A DNA stretch of 32,964 nucleotides from Actinomycetes bacterium. GTDB taxonomy: Bacteria; Actinomycetota; Acidimicrobiia; Acidimicrobiales; Palsa-688. The position numbers and the translations under genes are program-made. Positions 31,673 to 32,964 of the stretch are shown one piece after another; the first letter of the stretch is position 1, and each line of letters opens with the position of its first letter. The notes below the pieces were generated by a model, which was given only the letters and a program-made list of their open reading frames with translations, had not been told where the DNA came from and did no database searches. The DNA lies in contig JAKAXN010000003.1 of the NCBI GenBank assembly GCA_021816565.1, positions 1-32,964 on the forward strand. Direction: 5' to 3'.

Positions 31673-31759
31673 TGGTGTCGGAGGGGGGACTTGAACCCCC
31701 ACGCCCTTGCGGGCACTAGCCCCTCAAGCTAGCGCGTCTGCCTATTCCGCCACTCCGAC
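31673..31759 (-). tRNA. tRNA-Leu(GAG)
   Basis: On the minus strand a full cloverleaf: acceptor GTCGGAG pairing with CTCCGAC, anticodon stem CTAGC/GCTAG around the loop TTGAGGG (anticodon GAG), a long variable arm (TGCCCGCAAGGGCG) as in class II tRNAs, the T-arm with GGTTCAAGTCC, and an encoded CCA. It is the insertion target of the island; its 3' part now comes from the island side and keeps the gene whole. Confidence 0.95.
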
Positions 31760-31814
31760 GTGGCCGCCCTCCCGTGGGAGGCGCAGAGGGAGATCATAGT
31801 GGGCGGCGGGGACC

Positions 31815-32441
31815 CTAGCCAGGAGAGCGCTCGGGGGCGCCGGCCGGGCCTTCGAGGCGCCGGTCGGGGACGAACCACATCACCGACACGGCGGCGTACA
31901 GCGCGTAGGAGATCCAGGGGGTCACCCACGCCGCCCCGATGCCGGCGGCGTAGGCCACGAGGGAGATGTTCCCCTTGAAGTCGGACCCGATGGCCCGGGC
32001 CACCTCCGAGTCGGAGCCGTTGGCGGCCACGATGGCCCGCACCAGGATGCTGTACGCGACCCCGGCGGCGAGGGCCACCACCCCGTACATCGAGGCCGGC
32101 AGGTGGGCCCGGTAGCCCTGGCCCACCCACTCGGTGAGGACGGGGATGAGCGACAGCCAGAACAGCAGGTGCAGGTTGGCCCACATCACGGCGCCGCTGA
32201 TCCGGCCGGTGGAGCGCAGCAGGTGGTGGTGGTTGTTCCAGTAGATGCCTATGAAGGCGAACGACAGCACGTAGATCAGCAGGGCCGGCACCCGCTGGCC
32301 CAGCGCGTGGGCGGTGGGGTGGGCGGGCGCCTTCAGCTCGAGGGCCATGATGGTGATGATCACGGCCAGGACCCCGTCGCTGAAGGCCTCGAGGCGCTCG
32401 GGCTCGCTCCGCCGGCCGGCCTCCCCGCCCCCCCGGGCCAT
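31815..32441 (-). CDS. TMEM175-family potassium channel-like protein (DUF1211)
   Basis: A 208-residue membrane protein. RLEAFSDGVLAVIITIMALE in the first helix carries the family FSD signature (RxxxFSDGVxAI) that lines the pore. Five more helices follow (LLIYVLSFAFIGIYWNNHHH, where WxxHH is also typical; AVMWANLHLLFWLSLIPVL; MYGVVALAAGVAYSIL and others). Bacterial members form tetrameric leak K+ channels. ATG 32441 overlaps the menB stop (TGATG). A hairpin (CCTCC, CGTG loop, GGAGG at 31768-31781) after its stop may end transcription before the tRNA. Confidence 0.88.
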   Translation of the reverse strand: MARGGGEAGRRSEPERLEAFSDGVLAVIITIMALELKAPAHPTAHALGQRVPALLIYVLSFAFIGIYWNNHHHLLRSTGRISGAVMWANLHLLFWLSLIPVLTEWVGQGYRAHLPASMYGVVALAAGVAYSILVRAIVAANGSDSEVARAIGSDFKGNISLVAYAAGIGAAWVTPWISYALYAAVSVMWFVPDRRLEGPAGAPERSPG

Positions 32442-32964
32442 CAGTAGTGCCAGGGGTAGGACGACCAGTCCGGCGCCCGCTTCTCCAGGAACGAGTCCCG
32501 GCCCTCCGCGGCCTCGTCGGTCCCGTAGGCCAGCCGGGTGGCCTCCCCGGCGAACACCTGCTGGCCCACCAGCCCGTCGTCGATGAGGTTGAAGGCGAAC
32601 TTCACCATGCGCTGCGCCGTGGGGCTCTTGGAGTTGACCTCCCGGGCCCATTCCAGGGCGGTGACCTCCAGCTGGTGGTGGGGCACCACCGCGTTTACCG
32701 CCCCCATGGCGTGCATCTCGGCGGCGGTGTAGGTGCGTCCCAGGAAAAAGATCTCCCGGGCGAACTTCTGGCCCACCTGGCGGGCCAGGTAGGCCGAGCC
32801 GAAACCCCCGTCGAAGCTGGCCACGTCGGTGTCGGTCTGCTTGAACCGGGCGTGCTCGGCGCTGGCCAGGGTCAGGTCGCACACCACGTGCAGGCTGTGG
32901 CCCCCACCGGCTGCCCAGCCGGGTACCACGCAGATGACGATCTTGGGCATGAAGCGGATCAGCC
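32441..32964 (-). CDS. menB: 1,4-dihydroxy-2-naphthoyl-CoA synthase (MenB), 5' end beyond window
   Basis: The visible 173 codons read LIRFMPKIVICVVPGWAAGG, then GHSLHVVCDLTLASAEHARF, KQTDTDVASFDGGFGSAYLA, RQVGQKFAREIFFLGRTYTA and end PDWSSYPWHY. GGGHSLH and SFDGGFGS are MenB signatures; the enzyme closes the ring of o-succinylbenzoyl-CoA in menaquinone synthesis. The frame continues past 32964, so the ATG at 32950 is internal. It overlaps the TMEM175-like gene by one base, so both are probably co-transcribed. Confidence 0.95.
   Translation of the reverse strand, partial: LIRFMPKIVICVVPGWAAGGGHSLHVVCDLTLASAEHARFKQTDTDVASFDGGFGSAYLARQVGQKFAREIFFLGRTYTAAEMHAMGAVNAVVPHHQLEVTALEWAREVNSKSPTAQRMVKFAFNLIDDGLVGQQVFAGEATRLAYGTDEAAEGRDSFLEKRAPDWSSYPWHY

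Larger units (their letters stand above)
20619..31730. mobile_element. Integrative island in tRNA-Leu, about 11 kb
   Basis: Bounded by the tRNA-Leu 3' copy (20619-20676) and the intact tRNA-Leu gene (31673-31759). The tyrosine integrase gene lies next to the intact tRNA, as in most tRNA-targeted elements. Matching arm-type motifs lie inside each end (20788-20809, 31553-31604). Cargo: AbrB-like protein, BrnT-like toxin with antitoxin, an unknown gene, a thioester-hydrolase-like gene, and a nest of transposons. No replication or conjugation genes are seen, so it may be a remnant or depend on a helper. Confidence 0.8.

Noticed and set aside
1..32964. CRISPR array
   Set aside because: No regularly spaced direct repeats with unique spacers and no cas genes were found.

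Overview
The window is GC-rich DNA with GTG starts, many 4-base gene overlaps and two promoters that place the start codon at or next to the transcription start. It carries a mycothiol-type (MDMPI-like) protein, several TetR regulators, an MMPL transporter and a MenB gene. This points to an actinobacterium, possibly of the Acidimicrobiia type; that placement is inference.

Left part, 1-13.4 kb, is ordinary chromosome with regulator-controlled metabolic genes. A truncated-by-window MMPL transporter diverges from its TetR around a palindromic operator. A second TetR (2858-3499) sits near a DUF1330-like gene, a DinB-like/MFS operon (minus strand) and a divergent SRPBCC-sulfatase-propeller operon (plus strand). 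A 26-base operator in front of this TetR gene recurs in the shared promoter of the two operons, so the three transcription units probably form one regulon. An MDMPI-like gene, a 1.2 kb gene-poor stretch, and an N-acyl-D-amino-acid deacylase/TetR divergent pair follow.

Middle part, 13.4-20.6 kb, is accessory and damaged. It has a Fic gene with no in-frame start, an HD-domain hydrolase, small unknown genes, and a head-to-head junction at about 17470 where a GAP-family membrane gene and a polymorphic-toxin-like gene have both lost their 5' ends. The toxin remnant is followed by an SseB-domain gene and a nicotinamidase-like protein lacking its cysteine. Two exact 18-base copies of the tRNA-Leu 3' end lie on either side of the Fic gene.

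Right part, 20.6-31.7 kb, is an integrated island. It is bounded by the intact tRNA-Leu(GAG) gene at 31673-31759 and a 58-base copy of its 3' part at 20619-20676, with the tyrosine integrase next to the tRNA and repeated GTGTCCA arm-type motifs at both ends. Cargo includes a BrnT-like toxin/antitoxin pair, an AbrB-like small protein, an unknown gene and an acyl-thioester-hydrolase-like gene. Inside it are mobile elements nested four deep: an ISL3-family transposase gene is split in frame by a two-recombinase Tn554-like element (24008-29709, 14-bp inverted ends), whose second recombinase gene is itself split by an IS21-family element (25731-28477, GCCC duplication) that carries an extra zinc-finger gene behind istB.

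Beyond the tRNA the chromosome resumes with a TMEM175-family channel gene and menB (cut by the window end).
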